IMG/VR virus record: IMGVR_UViG_3300028392_000154
Location: 1 to 36,847 of that record
Reading direction: 5' to 3' (one strand)
Length of the DNA stretch: 36,847 bases
DNA from: a virus
Part shown: piece by piece, positions 1-8,660 of the stretch
Layout: every line of letters begins with the position of its first letter
How positions within the stretch are numbered: the stretch's first letter is position 1
Made by a program: the position numbers and the translations under genes
The notes under the pieces: generated by a model
The model's input: the letters and a program-made list of their open reading frames with translations, nothing else
Told to the model about the DNA's origin: nothing
Databases searched by the model: none

Positions 1-2337
1 TATTGCGGGAGAAGCAGATGATCCAGAAACATTATTTAAAATATAATTGGATACAGCATTATACAAATAATCTGGTCTATACCACATTTCAATTACGTTA
101 TATGCAGAACCATTTGGATTATTTATAAGTGCACTTCCTTGCGGTTTTATAGAGTCTCCAGTAAACTTTATTCCAAAATTTGCGGGTCTTGAGTAAACTG
201 AAGAAGTTTCATCATAATCCATAATAGTATAATTAGAAAATGATCTTGGTGTATATGGCTGTATTGTAAAGTTTGCAACATCTGAAGATACCCCCAAATT
301 TCTAAACATATAGTATGATAAATTATTAAAAAACTTTTTATTAGAATCAATAACTACTGGATCATCTATAATTTCTATTTTTATATTAAATGGTTTTGTC
401 ATATCATATAAATCATATGGCGTTATTGATTGAAATCTTTTAATTTTTGAGTATGTGTTTCCGCCATCAGTAGATATAGAAACTATAGTGTTATCTAAAG
501 TATTCCAATTTACTTGGTTTCCAACAAAATAACAATTTATACCTGATAAATGAGATGCAATAGTTTTTGTATAAGTTCCTTTTAATGAAGGTGGTAATAA
601 AATTTGATCTGTAGATCTATCTTTAGATGTTGATGTAAATCTTGTCATTAAAAATTTCACTTCGTTAAAATCATATGATGTAAAATTTGAATTATATTTT
701 GGATAAATTCCAACATTTTTTATATATCCTGTAAAATTATTTGCACTTTGTTTTTCAAAAGAGTAGCGGGAATTATTACCAACACTAATTTGAAGACTTT
801 GTGATGATATTGGTACAAAAGAATTATCTGAATTTATTGTGGTTGTCCCACCTTCTGTTGTATATAATGTTAATTCTGAGTCTGAAAAAGATAATGCTAT
901 ATTAGAACTTGCTGAAGATGCAGAAAAAACTTGATCTATAACACTTATTTCTAAAGAGCCAAAATGATCATATAGAAAAAGAGTATAGTGCCAGCTAGAA
1001 GTAATTTTATCTAAATAGTATTTTAAATATAAAGCTAAAGGTATGCTAAAATTTCCATAATTAGAGTATACTCCAGGTATTCCAAAAATCATTTCCGAAG
1101 ATGCTGAACCTTTAGTTATTTGCATAGAAAAGGTTGTTCCAGGAGTTTCACCACTCTTTAAAATATTAATATTTGGAGAAGAAATGTCAGAAATTATTTT
1201 TTCACTTATTGTCCAATAAAGTTTTTGAGTACTTGATGTTGATAGTTTTATCCCAGAGGAAGAGTTTATTGTATAGTTAGAATAATCACTCTTAACATCC
1301 GAATCTGAAAAAATTTGTGCAAAATTTTCATTTGAATCTATGTTGATATTTTTTAACCCGTATATACTTGAGTCCATAAGTATAGCTTTAGATTCTCCAT
1401 AAGTTGCATCTGTAAAATTTTCTCCATAAATATTAGCTTTTGATATTGTTGTATTTCTAATTGAATAAGAATTAAAGTCAAAATATGACGTAGATGCGTT
1501 TAGCCTTGAATTATTTTTTGGTTCACTATTTATAAACGCTGATTTGTACATATAGTTAAATTTTTGATTAGACCCGTCAGTACTCCTTTGAGTTCCAAGG
1601 TCTTTTGCAAAAGATTGTGCCCCACTTATAGCTAATGATGTAATAATAAAATTATTTGGTTTACCAGTTGTATTAAATAATGAAGACCCATCAATTCTTA
1701 ATCTACTAGCTATTGAACTCCACAAACTTGTTGTGTTTAAATAAATTTTTCCAGCTCCAGTATTATCTGTTTTTCCATTTATAAATAAATTAATACTTCC
1801 ATATTTATCTGTAGGTTTATTTGGAGGAACATATTCTGCCACAACCAAATAACTTCTATCAAATTGTGGTAAAACAGCATAGGCATCTGTATTTGAGGCA
1901 GACCCAATTGTTTCTAGCAAATTAAACCTAATTGTATTAGTTAAATAATCATAATAAATTGAACCCAATTCACTATAACTATCACTCAAAATTTTTAATA
2001 TTTTTAATTGATTATTTTGATAGGGTGTTGTCCCATAGCCCCCGCCATCTAATTGATTATTAAAGTTAAACCAAAACGATATGGACCATCCATAGCCAGA
2101 GGATTTAAAGAGGTCTCTTGCGGGACCAGCTGGTGTTAATATGTCTACTACACTATTTGATTTTATCAATAGACTTTTTGATTCTGATTGTTCATTATTA
2201 ATAATTGGGGTAGATGTGTAGCCAACATTAGTAAAACTAGCATAATAATTACTGTTATTCCAAATTTGTTCAACATTAGATCCTAATGACCAATATGCTG
2301 TTGGATTTATTATTGACATTGCAGCTGTTGTATACAT
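1..2337 (-). CDS. LamG-like phage tail/fibre protein, C-terminus outside window
   Basis: An open frame of 779 codons starts at ATG 2337 and runs off the window at base 1, so the protein is partial. An AAAGG ribosome site lies about 10 bases upstream. The N-terminus (NPTAYWSLG) and later pieces such as SISFWFNF and INLFINGK resemble LamG/concanavalin-like jelly-roll domains, and a second similar start (SAYNVIEMWYRPD) appears near the window edge. It is very rich in Ser, Asn, Thr and Tyr, as tail fibre proteins often are. It is the last of four minus-strand tail-like genes. The role in receptor or glycan binding is inferred; the domain call is from pattern only. Confidence 0.75.
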   Translation of the reverse strand, partial: MYTTAAMSIINPTAYWSLGSNVEQIWNNSNYYASFTNVGYTSTPIINNEQSESKSLLIKSNSVVDILTPAGPARDLFKSSGYGWSISFWFNFNNQLDGGGYGTTPYQNNQLKILKILSDSYSELGSIYYDYLTNTIRFNLLETIGSASNTDAYAVLPQFDRSYLVVAEYVPPNKPTDKYGSINLFINGKTDNTGAGKIYLNTTSLWSSIASRLRIDGSSLFNTTGKPNNFIITSLAISGAQSFAKDLGTQRSTDGSNQKFNYMYKSAFINSEPKNNSRLNASTSYFDFNSYSIRNTTISKANIYGENFTDATYGESKAILMDSSIYGLKNINIDSNENFAQIFSDSDVKSDYSNYTINSSSGIKLSTSSTQKLYWTISEKIISDISSPNINILKSGETPGTTFSMQITKGSASSEMIFGIPGVYSNYGNFSIPLALYLKYYLDKITSSWHYTLFLYDHFGSLEISVIDQVFSASSASSNIALSFSDSELTLYTTEGGTTTINSDNSFVPISSQSLQISVGNNSRYSFEKQSANNFTGYIKNVGIYPKYNSNFTSYDFNEVKFLMTRFTSTSKDRSTDQILLPPSLKGTYTKTIASHLSGINCYFVGNQVNWNTLDNTIVSISTDGGNTYSKIKRFQSITPYDLYDMTKPFNIKIEIIDDPVVIDSNKKFFNNLSYYMFRNLGVSSDVANFTIQPYTPRSFSNYTIMDYDETSSVYSRPANFGIKFTGDSIKPQGSALINNPNGSAYNVIEMWYRPDYLYNAVSNYILNNVSGSSASPAI

Positions 2338-2361
2338 AATTATTTTATACCTTTTGTTTAC

Positions 2362-2508
2362 CTAATCTAAACATTTTAACTCACCACTAAAATTATAAGA
2401 AACACTACTAGAAACAAAATTATTACTACTTAAATAATCATTAGTGTTTCCGTTAAATTCCCAATATCCAATTGGGTTTCCTAATAAAATATTTAAACTA
2501 TATGACAT
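2362..2508 (-). CDS. 48-aa LamG-start-like peptide, possible fragment
   Basis: A 48-residue frame begins at ATG 2508, overlapping the stop of the collagen-like gene (TAATG), and ends 24 bases before the LamG-like gene. Its start, NPIGYWEFNGN, resembles the NPTAYWSLGSN start of the downstream protein, so it looks like the first strand of a LamG domain that then stops. It could be a genuine small tail protein, a decayed duplicate, or the front of a frameshifted product. No other domain is visible. Confidence 0.5.
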   Translation of the reverse strand: MSYSLNILLGNPIGYWEFNGNTNDYLSSNNFVSSSVSYNFSGELKCLD

Positions 2509-3281
2509 TAGGAAATTGTCACCACTGCAAAAGTATTACTAGCAGTGCCGTCAACGCCATAAAATCTGATTGAATTAAATTGTTTTGTAATTGCAAAACC
2601 ATTATTTCCGTTACTTATATTACTACTAGATAAGCCATTAATGCTAATAGAACCACCACTAGTACTTCCCCATTGGGCAAGTAGTTCAATTTCTTTTCCA
2701 GCATTAGAATTAAAATTAGTAAAAGTAATTCCTAAACTTCCACTATTAACATGTAAATGTACAATTTTGTCTGTAGCCCAGTCAATTGTTATATTATTCA
2801 CATATCCTGGAACTACACGAATATTTCCAGTTGTTGCTGCCGTATTTTGAACTGTTCCATCTGGAAATTTAATACCTCTTGCAGTAGAAAGATATCCTGT
2901 ATCTCCTGTATTTCCAATTGTAATATCTTGGGCGGAAGCGGTAGAATTAATACCAGTTGGAGTAATTCTAATATTACCCGTCTGAATTTGAACAGAACCA
3001 GATATATTAAGCACACCATTTGTCACAGTTAATCCAATATTGCTTGCAGTTACTGTATCTGTAAGATAAAGAGTTGATGCTCCAAGAAACAAACCTTTCC
3101 AACGCATTGATGCAGATCCTAAATAATAAGTATTGTCTGATGCTGGAATTAAACTTGAAGTAATTGCAAGTGGATTTATTGCTGTTGCACTAGCACCCTG
3201 TGTACCTGGAATACCCTGTGGACCTGGAGTTGTCACAAAAACTTGATTAATTGTATTGTTTACTGAAATATTATCTGTCAT
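2508..3281 (-). CDS. Collagen-like tail fibre protein
   Basis: 257 residues. A short collagen-like Gly-X-Y stretch (GPQGIPGTQG, about residues 19-28) is followed by a Ser/Thr/Asn/Gly-rich body with the motif LGSASMRWKGLFLGAS near residue 55, a pattern common in phage fibre proteins that carry repeated beta-strand units, and KFPDGTVQNTAA near 138, also typical of fibre shafts. The start overlaps the stop of the upstream gene by one base. Probably a side-tail or receptor-binding fibre in the virion; the exact role is inferred. Confidence 0.75.
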   Translation of the reverse strand: MTDNISVNNTINQVFVTTPGPQGIPGTQGASATAINPLAITSSLIPASDNTYYLGSASMRWKGLFLGASTLYLTDTVTASNIGLTVTNGVLNISGSVQIQTGNIRITPTGINSTASAQDITIGNTGDTGYLSTARGIKFPDGTVQNTAATTGNIRVVPGYVNNITIDWATDKIVHLHVNSGSLGITFTNFNSNAGKEIELLAQWGSTSGGSISINGLSSSNISNGNNGFAITKQFNSIRFYGVDGTASNTFAVVTIS

Positions 3282-3658
3282 TATTCAATCGTACCTGCAT
3301 CCACATCAAGCCAGCCTTTAACTAGAGTAGATTTGATACCTGAAGGGCTTTCAACTCTAAGTTGATATGAAGATCTGGGATAATTTAAATTATTAGTTAT
3401 ATTTCCAGGAACATTAATATTTATTATTCCGCTACTAGCACTTGGTGTACTTAAATATAAGCCTGAGAGGGAGCCACTAGATGGAATAGTAGAAAGCGAA
3501 CCACTAGCACACAAAATTAAACCACCTGGCTGATTTCTAATTTCAAAAATTGCTGAATAGCCATTTAAATTAATAGCACTGCCACTAGCATCTAACCAGG
3601 ATACCTGCAAAACAAAACTATCACCTTGCGTTATGTAATAATTTTCGCCTGTTGCCAT
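3281..3658 (-). CDS. Small beta-rich tail/baseplate-like protein
   Basis: 125 residues beginning MATGENYYITQGDSFVLQVSWLD. The pattern of a short N-terminal strand, a polar DASGS turn, and later YQLRVESPSG and VKGWLDVD resembles the small beta-sandwich proteins encoded next to phage fibres. It is first in the four-gene tail cluster and its stop overlaps the start of the collagen-like gene. No catalytic motif is visible. The structural role comes from neighbourhood and composition rather than a specific family match. Confidence 0.6.
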   Translation of the reverse strand: MATGENYYITQGDSFVLQVSWLDASGSAINLNGYSAIFEIRNQPGGLILCASGSLSTIPSSGSLSGLYLSTPSASSGIININVPGNITNNLNYPRSSYQLRVESPSGIKSTLVKGWLDVDAGTIE

Positions 3659-3718
3659 AATTCACCCACTTTATAAATATTTATAACAAGATTATACCAT
3701 TTAGAATAGGAAATACAA

Positions 3719-3754
3719 AGACCCCGCCCTCTCGTGAGATTGAAGGCGGGGTCT
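3719..3754 (-). terminator. Intrinsic terminator after ribonucleotide reductase
   Basis: A 10-bp perfect stem (AGACCCCGCC with GGCGGGGTCT, loop 3729-3744) lies just downstream of the reductase stop on the minus strand and is followed by a T-rich stretch (CTTTGTATTT). It separates the reductase transcript from the tail genes. Confidence 0.75.
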
Positions 3755-3768
3755 GGAGAGGGCACTAT

Positions 3769-5697
3769 TTATGCGCCAATATCTACCAATTCACATTCTC
3801 CACTTACACAAGCAAGTGATTGAGAACCAGTAGTATTATCTTCGGTTTCGTATAAAGATAGATTTTCCCAAGCAATATGCTTTGGCATCTTCTTTACGAA
3901 TGCTTCATACTCTTCCTTTGTAGCATCCTGATAAGGAGCTTGTACATAGGTGTGTTCTGAGTAGGGAAGAAATGAAACACCAGATAATTCGTCAAAATGT
4001 TTAAATACCCAAGCACCAACTTCCATCCATTCGTCTTCACGAATAGAAACGGTAATTGATGGTTTGTGCTCGCACCAATGTCTTTGATAAGTTAACCAAA
4101 CATCTAAATGTTCAATTGCCGTAAGATCATTACGTTTAATTGCATTTTTTGGTGCTTTCATTGGAAATGAAAAAACTGTAGTGTCATTTGGTTTCATAAA
4201 ATCATCTTCGGCGGGAATACCAGAATCTTTAAGGAACTGAGTTAGTGGATCTTTCTTATCCCCACGCACAGTACGAATATAGTAATCACTATGCCAAGGA
4301 TGCATACCAGATGATACACCAACTAACTGAGATACTGTTCCAGATGGTTTAACACAAGTAATTGCTGCGGATGGATTAATGCCAATTTTACCTGCTTCTT
4401 CAATATTTGTTGTTACTGCAAGCTCTCTAAGGAAATCAAGTGTCTTAGATAGTTTATCTAGACCTTGCTGACCTGACATATACTTATGACCAAACTGACC
4501 TGTCAAAGAAACGCCAAGTAGACGCTCTTCTTCTGTATTATCTTTCCAGATTTTACGAAGATACTTGAAATCTGTAAGTGTTGACTGCCAAGTTCCAAGA
4601 ATTGTAGCAAGTTCTACCTTACGAGCAATATCTTCAACTGAGTCATCTTCACGAAGTACAACCTCTGAAAGATTACAGAACTGATATGGTCGTAGAATAA
4701 TTTCAGAGCATGGATTAGTTCCATAATGAACTTCTGGGTCTCTACGACCAAACTTAGAAGCTTGTGACTGAGCAGCCTTTACATTGTAAATACCACGCTC
4801 ACCAGACTTAGAGTCATACACTGATTTCCATTCTGCAATAAAGTCATTCATTTCTGGCTTACCAGCAAATGCAACTGAATTGTTTGATAATGCTCTTTGT
4901 GGATGATTTTCCCACCATGCACCTGCTTTTGCAGTTGCCATATCATGATCGTTAAGATCTGAAAGAGAAATCATGGCACTACGGCGTACACCACCAACTA
5001 CAACTACCTCACCAATCTTACACATAATATCATGTGCTTCAATTGGCTTTAGTTTGCGACCAGCAGCATTACGAAATGTTTTGATTGTGAAATCAAAAAG
5101 ATTAACTAGCGGTTGTGGACCCGATGCACGACCACCAAATGTTTTTAGTCTTGCTCCAGCAGGTCTAACCTTAGTTACATCAATTGCAGGAATCTGACCT
5201 TGATACAACAAAGCAATAAGTTCACGAAGAGCTTTTGACCAGCCCGCCTTTGAATCCTCTACAACAATAATTGTTTCGGTCTTTTCAAATTTTTCTGCAA
5301 TTACTGGAAGTTTATTCACATATACACTCTCTACTGAGAAACCTACCCCTGTTCCACACATAAGAATATACATTGCCTCATCGAATGAACGAAGTGAGTC
5401 GACAGGAAGAAATGAACAGTTATATCCTGCTACATGATCTCGTTCTAATGCAGGACCTGCGGTCATAACAGAACGCATAGATGGCATAACATTTCTATCG
5501 AATACAAATTGTTTTAATTCTGTAACAAGCTTCTCATCTGGAGCATAGCTATGTTTTTCTTTGAGATGCTTCTGAATATAATCGAAGTATCTATCTACGG
5601 TCTCTGACCAAGTTTCTCGTCTATTTTCTTCACCAAGCCAACGAGCATAACGGCTTAGAGCAATAAAGTTTTCATAAGGATTTTCAATCCCACTCAT
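3769..5697 (-). CDS. Adenosylcobalamin-dependent ribonucleoside-triphosphate reductase (class II, monomeric type)
   Basis: 642 residues. It reduces ribonucleotides to deoxyribonucleotides using a thiyl radical made from adenosylcobalamin. The expected cysteines are present: C94 (GYNCSF) and C341 (QFCNLSE) as the redox pair, C330 in NPCSEI with E332 in the active site, and C630/C635 near the C-terminus (LACVSGEC) for re-reduction. The spacings of 11 between C330 and C341 and 5 between C630 and C635 match the Lactobacillus leichmannii enzyme (408/419 and 731/736). The protein is somewhat shorter than that enzyme. ATG 5697 is preceded by AAAGGTG. It presumably boosts the dNTP pool for phage DNA synthesis and needs host cobalamin; its likely reductant is a thioredoxin, and one is encoded at 28039-28347. 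Confidence 0.96.
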   Translation of the reverse strand: MSGIENPYENFIALSRYARWLGEENRRETWSETVDRYFDYIQKHLKEKHSYAPDEKLVTELKQFVFDRNVMPSMRSVMTAGPALERDHVAGYNCSFLPVDSLRSFDEAMYILMCGTGVGFSVESVYVNKLPVIAEKFEKTETIIVVEDSKAGWSKALRELIALLYQGQIPAIDVTKVRPAGARLKTFGGRASGPQPLVNLFDFTIKTFRNAAGRKLKPIEAHDIMCKIGEVVVVGGVRRSAMISLSDLNDHDMATAKAGAWWENHPQRALSNNSVAFAGKPEMNDFIAEWKSVYDSKSGERGIYNVKAAQSQASKFGRRDPEVHYGTNPCSEIILRPYQFCNLSEVVLREDDSVEDIARKVELATILGTWQSTLTDFKYLRKIWKDNTEEERLLGVSLTGQFGHKYMSGQQGLDKLSKTLDFLRELAVTTNIEEAGKIGINPSAAITCVKPSGTVSQLVGVSSGMHPWHSDYYIRTVRGDKKDPLTQFLKDSGIPAEDDFMKPNDTTVFSFPMKAPKNAIKRNDLTAIEHLDVWLTYQRHWCEHKPSITVSIREDEWMEVGAWVFKHFDELSGVSFLPYSEHTYVQAPYQDATKEEYEAFVKKMPKHIAWENLSLYETEDNTTGSQSLACVSGECELVDIGA

Positions 5698-5750
5698 AAT
5701 AACACCTTTTTCAATTTTGATTTAGACATCTAGTGTATCATTGTTTTTTT

Positions 5751-6728
5751 CTAAAATCTAGATTTTTGAATTTTTTTCAATCTTCCGACAGCAGGTCTTG
5801 TAACTAGCTCCCAGTCATATTCTTCATGAATTTTAAGAGCATTCTTAAATGCTACTGCACAATATTTATCATAGTTTTCTACAACCTCTACCATATGTTG
5901 AGACAATTGCTCCATACTTGGTCTAAGCATGTTTCCAATGTGTACTTCTTGCCAAGGACTCATAGCTATTTCAGATTCAAGGGGTAGGGTAATTCTATTT
6001 GCGTATTCCGCCCACCCGCTTGTACAAATTGTTGGAATTCCCATAGCCATTGCCTGAAGTGGATTAAATCCAAAACCCTCGCCCCAAGAAGGATAAACAA
6101 AACATTGAACAGATGAATACAAATCAATGAGTTGCTCACGAGAAACAACATCTGTCATAATTGTAATATTGTTATACTTGATATCGGGTGGGAGTCCAAG
6201 AGTTTGCAACTTATGACTACCAGTACATTTCATAATAAGACGATATCTAGGATCATTGCCATATAGTCTTGCAAATGTATCAACAACAAGTTGACCATCT
6301 TTGCGGTCAAAGGGTTCTCCAATGTGCAGGAAGGTAAATGGTTGTGATCTATCCCATCTTCTTTTCATTGGATAAAATGCGTGATCTATTCCATGTAGGT
6401 AAACAAAAACTTCTTTATCAAGTTTGGCTTCAAAAATTTTCTTATTCCATTGAGATGTAGTCCATATTTCATCACATTGTTGTAAGCCTGGATACCAATC
6501 TGCATGAAATTCTGTTGATTCCCAAGGTGTATAACCAATTTTATATTGATTTTCGAACCAGGAATACTGAGGCGGTTGACAGAAAGAAATACCAATATTG
6601 GCTTCACTATCCAGTACAACTGGATCTAAGCCTAACTTTTTCATATTTTGAAACATATGCCAAGAAGCATTGCCAAAGCCTAGAGCTACATACATATATT
6701 CGGGGGCACCTGAGAAGGAAACTTTCAT
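5751..6728 (-). CDS. GT4-type glycosyltransferase (GT-B fold)
   Basis: 325 residues. The C-terminal half contains YPSWGEGFGFNPLQAMAMGIPTI, the nucleotide-sugar-binding signature of family GT4; FTFLHIGEPFDRKDGQ matches the start of the second Rossmann domain. In the EX7E motif the second Glu is Gln (E-GFGFNPL-Q). The N-terminal acceptor domain is short. It is first on the minus strand after the AT-rich divergent region. It probably transfers a sugar to virion protein or host envelope; donor and acceptor cannot be read from sequence. Confidence 0.88.
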   Translation of the reverse strand: MKVSFSGAPEYMYVALGFGNASWHMFQNMKKLGLDPVVLDSEANIGISFCQPPQYSWFENQYKIGYTPWESTEFHADWYPGLQQCDEIWTTSQWNKKIFEAKLDKEVFVYLHGIDHAFYPMKRRWDRSQPFTFLHIGEPFDRKDGQLVVDTFARLYGNDPRYRLIMKCTGSHKLQTLGLPPDIKYNNITIMTDVVSREQLIDLYSSVQCFVYPSWGEGFGFNPLQAMAMGIPTICTSGWAEYANRITLPLESEIAMSPWQEVHIGNMLRPSMEQLSQHMVEVVENYDKYCAVAFKNALKIHEEYDWELVTRPAVGRLKKIQKSRF

Positions 6729-6884
6729 TTGAAAAGTATAGCATAATTGTTTTAATTTGACACTTTTAAATTTACTCGCTATAATCCTTATATATATAGA
6801 TAAGGGGTATATAATATATATATAATATATAACTAATATAGATAATATATTAATATATATAATATTATATTATTAATAATAATA
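6729..6884. promoter_or_regulatory. AT-rich divergent intergenic region
   Basis: About 156 bases between the minus-strand glycosyltransferase and the plus-strand block. From 6795 on it is almost pure A/T with repeated TATA/ATAT steps, so many -10-like hexamers exist and no single promoter can be assigned. It probably holds divergent promoters; no SD sequence precedes the first plus gene. Confidence 0.5.
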
Positions 6885-7121
6885 ATGGAATTTAAAGTAT
6901 TTGTGAGATATTATCGACTTTCTACTTTTGATAATAAATTGCCTGAAATTTTGTGTGCAAATGACGCAGAGCATATGTCACTTATTCCAGCAATTGACGA
7001 GCATGACAATATTTGGTTAGAGTGCTATGCTTGCGGATACACACTAAGACCAGGCTTAGATATGTATAATAAACTCAGTAAGGCGGTACAGGAAATAGAT
7101 GGCGAATCTGCAGGATATTAG
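6885..7121 (+). CDS. Hypothetical 78-aa protein, possible zinc site
   Basis: First gene of the plus-strand block. C24 and an ECYACGY motif near residue 48, with histidines between, could make a metal site. No SD is seen upstream (only AAT repeats), so translation may begin on a very short leader. Its 3' end overlaps the next gene by 23 bases. Function unknown. Confidence 0.65.
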   Translation: MEFKVFVRYYRLSTFDNKLPEILCANDAEHMSLIPAIDEHDNIWLECYACGYTLRPGLDMYNKLSKAVQEIDGESAGY

Positions 7122-7326
7122 TCCAGAAGAACCTAAAATTAATTCAGAGGCTCTCTACGAGCTTCTAGGAGGCATGTATATCCAATTGCTTCGTGTATAC
7201 GACCTATTGGCTCTTATAGCATCAGGTGATAGTAATAATACTAAAGTAGAGCAATTGATTTCTTTGCATGAGTCAGGAAAGGTCCTGTCTCCAGATCCCG
7301 CCCTAGTGTTGGATGATAATGAATAA
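7099..7326 (+). CDS. Hypothetical 75-aa helical protein
   Basis: Starts inside the end of the previous gene (ATGGCGAATCTGC) and is followed by an ATG overlapping its stop. The sequence is mostly helical (LYELLGGMYIQLLRVYDLLALIA) with an acidic tail, a pattern of many small actinophage proteins. No motif is recognised. Confidence 0.65.
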   Translation: MANLQDISPEEPKINSEALYELLGGMYIQLLRVYDLLALIASGDSNNTKVEQLISLHESGKVLSPDPALVLDDNE

Positions 7327-7384
7327 AATAATTTTTGCACTATTGATACTATGGTGGTTTACTTATGCCTATTCAGGAAAGTAA
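7319..7384 (+). CDS. 21-aa membrane peptide
   Basis: ATG 7319 overlaps the stop of the preceding gene. The peptide is almost one hydrophobic helix (IIFALLILWWFTYAY) ending in SGK. A very similar peptide, also with a hydrophobic core and an RSGK end, is encoded at 23680-23745, which supports both being real. Function unknown. Confidence 0.5.
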   Translation: MNKIIFALLILWWFTYAYSGK

Positions 7385-7589
7385 TCTAAGTATATTTGTG
7401 TGTCCGTATTGTTTTGACTATAAAATGCTATATCAGAAGCCTATGAGTGTAAATGCGACAAACTCAATGCATGAACATATGATTTCTTGCTCCCCCCGCC
7501 GAAAAAGTATGATACAAGATGCAATTAATAAAACAATTGACGAAAATTATGATCTTCTGCTACAATTAGGTGATTCTGATGATGAGTAA
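7365..7589 (+). CDS. Small zinc-finger-like protein (74 aa)
   Basis: CPYC near residue 13 and HEHMISC near residue 36 form a CxxC...H-x-H/C arrangement typical of a single zinc finger. It overlaps the genes on both sides by a few bases, so it is part of one translationally coupled operon. Could bind DNA, RNA or protein; no specific family recognised. Confidence 0.7.
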   Translation: MPIQESNLSIFVCPYCFDYKMLYQKPMSVNATNSMHEHMISCSPRRKSMIQDAINKTIDENYDLLLQLGDSDDE

Positions 7590-7689
7590 TATGACTCTAG
7601 AGGAATTTGCAGAGATTTTACACAAAGTTATCTCAAGAGATGACTACGATTTAACAGAAAGAGAACAAAATAATGTCTTGGACAACTAA
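7579..7689 (+). CDS. Hypothetical 36-aa acidic helical peptide
   Basis: Begins at ATGATG (7579 or 7582) overlapping the previous stop and ends inside the next gene. Content is charged and helical (LEEFAEILHKVISRDD). Accepted on tight overlap with neighbours; no motif. Confidence 0.45.
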   Translation: MMSNMTLEEFAEILHKVISRDDYDLTEREQNNVLDN

Positions 7690-7852
7690 AATGGGTGTTT
7701 TGACCTGCCATAAGTGCAAAAAGTTCAAAATGTCAGTAAGAATTCCATTCAACAAAATTACAATGGATGAATTTGACAAGCATACAACAGCTTGTGTAGG
7801 AAATCCTTACAAAGATTCTAAACCAACCAATGTTACACTTGGATATAACTAA
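7673..7852 (+). CDS. Small zinc-finger-like protein (59 aa)
   Basis: CHKC at residues 12-15 and HTTAC at 37-41 give a CxxC...HxxxC metal site like that of the 7365-7589 protein, of which it may be a paralogue. ATG overlaps the end of the upstream frame. Lys-rich around the first pair. Last gene of the first plus-strand operon. Confidence 0.65.
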   Translation: MSWTTKMGVLTCHKCKKFKMSVRIPFNKITMDEFDKHTTACVGNPYKDSKPTNVTLGYN

Positions 7853-7887
7853 TAAATACAGTAGTATTTATATAAATTAGGAGAATT

Positions 7888-8049
7888 ATGAAAATTTTAT
7901 CAGTTTTTTACTTATTTTTACTTTCACTTGTTGCCAAGAGTGCTATATCTGATGTCAGAAGCAATAGGATAAGTGTTTCTGATCTTTTATTTCCCGCATT
8001 TTTTATTTTTATATGTCTTATTGTCATATTTTCGGTGCTTACTGCATGA
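7888..8049 (+). CDS. 53-aa membrane protein
   Basis: Strong SD (TAGGAG) before ATG 7888. Two hydrophobic helices (residues 3-15 and 34-52) flank a loop SDVRSNRIS. That D-x-R-x-x-R-I loop recalls the first cytosolic loop of type IV prepilin peptidases, but the protein is far too short to be one. Its stop overlaps the next start (ATGA). Confidence 0.6.
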   Translation: MKILSVFYLFLLSLVAKSAISDVRSNRISVSDLLFPAFFIFICLIVIFSVLTA

Positions 8050-8204
8050 ATTTTGTAAATTTTCTGACTTTAGGTCTGATATTGTATCCAATATTTTATT
8101 TTATGTTTCCAAATCAGAGATATAAGCTGCATCCCTTGTCATATGTTAGCTGGATATTTATCTCTTATGTATTTTATTTGTTTTTTGGATCCCGCCATTC
8201 TTAA
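8046..8204 (+). CDS. 52-aa membrane protein
   Basis: ATG 8046 overlaps the TGA of the preceding gene, which argues for this start rather than an in-frame start at 8013. Two hydrophobic segments separated by NQRYKLHPLS. Together with 7888-8049 it forms a pair of small membrane proteins. Function unknown; holin-like roles are possible but nothing in the sequence proves one. Confidence 0.55.
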   Translation: MNFVNFLTLGLILYPIFYFMFPNQRYKLHPLSYVSWIFISYVFYLFFGSRHS

Positions 8205-8205
8205 A

Positions 8206-8223
8206 ATGTGACGAATCTCACAT
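8206..8223 (+). terminator. Weak hairpin after membrane-protein pair
   Basis: ATGTGA/TCACAT six-bp stem just after the stop at 8204, followed by ATAAATT. Weak, but it lies at the expected place. Confidence 0.35.
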
Positions 8224-8301
8224 ATAAATTCAGTTTTGGCAAAATGTTAATATATTTTAAATTTGTATCATACACATTTTTAATCAGTCTATAAAAAAAG
8301 A

Positions 8302-8325
8302 TAGTGCGCCCATACGGGCACACTA
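8302..8325 (-). terminator. Terminator of the minus-strand island
   Basis: TAGTGCGCCC pairs with GGGCACACTA (one C/A mismatch) around an ATAC loop. Read on the minus strand it is followed by TCTTTTTTTAT, a good U-tract, so it terminates the two-gene island 8344-8598. Confidence 0.8.
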
Positions 8326-8343
8326 CTTAAGTCTATGAAATAG

Positions 8344-8463
8344 TTATTCTGCGATTGCTTCGCAGATTAGGCATAAGTTATTTTCAAAAGGTGCTAACTT
8401 ATCGCCACACTCAACACACTTAGCGTTAGTGATAACCTCAACATCGTTATCGTAGTCGTACAT
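8344..8463 (-). CDS. Small double-CxxC zinc protein (39 aa)
   Basis: C16-x2-C19 and C31-x2-C34 form a zinc-ribbon-like pair. The core KCVECGDKLAPFENNLCLIC closely matches KCAVCGDKLTAWENSICILC in the plus-strand gene at 9717-9824, so the two are paralogues on opposite strands. ATG 8463 directly abuts the stop of the upstream gene. Confidence 0.75.
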   Translation of the reverse strand: MYDYDNDVEVITNAKCVECGDKLAPFENNLCLICEAIAE

Positions 8464-8598
8464 TTACTTTACCTCTTTCATTTGGTTGACTAATTCTTTA
8501 TAGTGGCGTGTCTGCTTAGGTTTAGCGTAGGTATCAAAACCCCAAGCAATAATAGCGACAGTCTGGATGATTAGTAATGCGATGCGAATTATGTTCAT
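8464..8598 (-). CDS. 44-aa single-pass membrane protein
   Basis: Residues 3-20 are a hydrophobic helix, followed by a basic tail (KPKQTRHYK). First gene of the minus-strand island, with its own module-type promoter upstream at 8605-8634. Function unknown. Confidence 0.6.
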   Translation of the reverse strand: MNIIRIALLIIQTVAIIAWGFDTYAKPKQTRHYKELVNQMKEVK

Positions 8599-8604
8599 AC
8601 AACT

Positions 8605-8634
8605 AAAGTAGCACATAACGCAGACATTTTTTGT
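8605..8634 (-). promoter_or_regulatory. Minus-strand promoter with conserved TGTC spacer
   Basis: On the minus strand, ATGTCTGCGTTATGTGC precedes the -10-like TACTTT, the same TGTC...TGC arrangement seen in the plus-strand promoters. The -35 hexamer is poor. It drives the island 8344-8598. Confidence 0.55.
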
Positions 8635-8660
8635 CAATTCCCGCCTAATTTTTATAAAAC

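Noticed and set aside
7888-8049. Type IV prepilin peptidase
   Set aside because: Only the D-x-R-x-x-R-I loop fits; the protein has 53 residues and lacks the catalytic aspartates in context.
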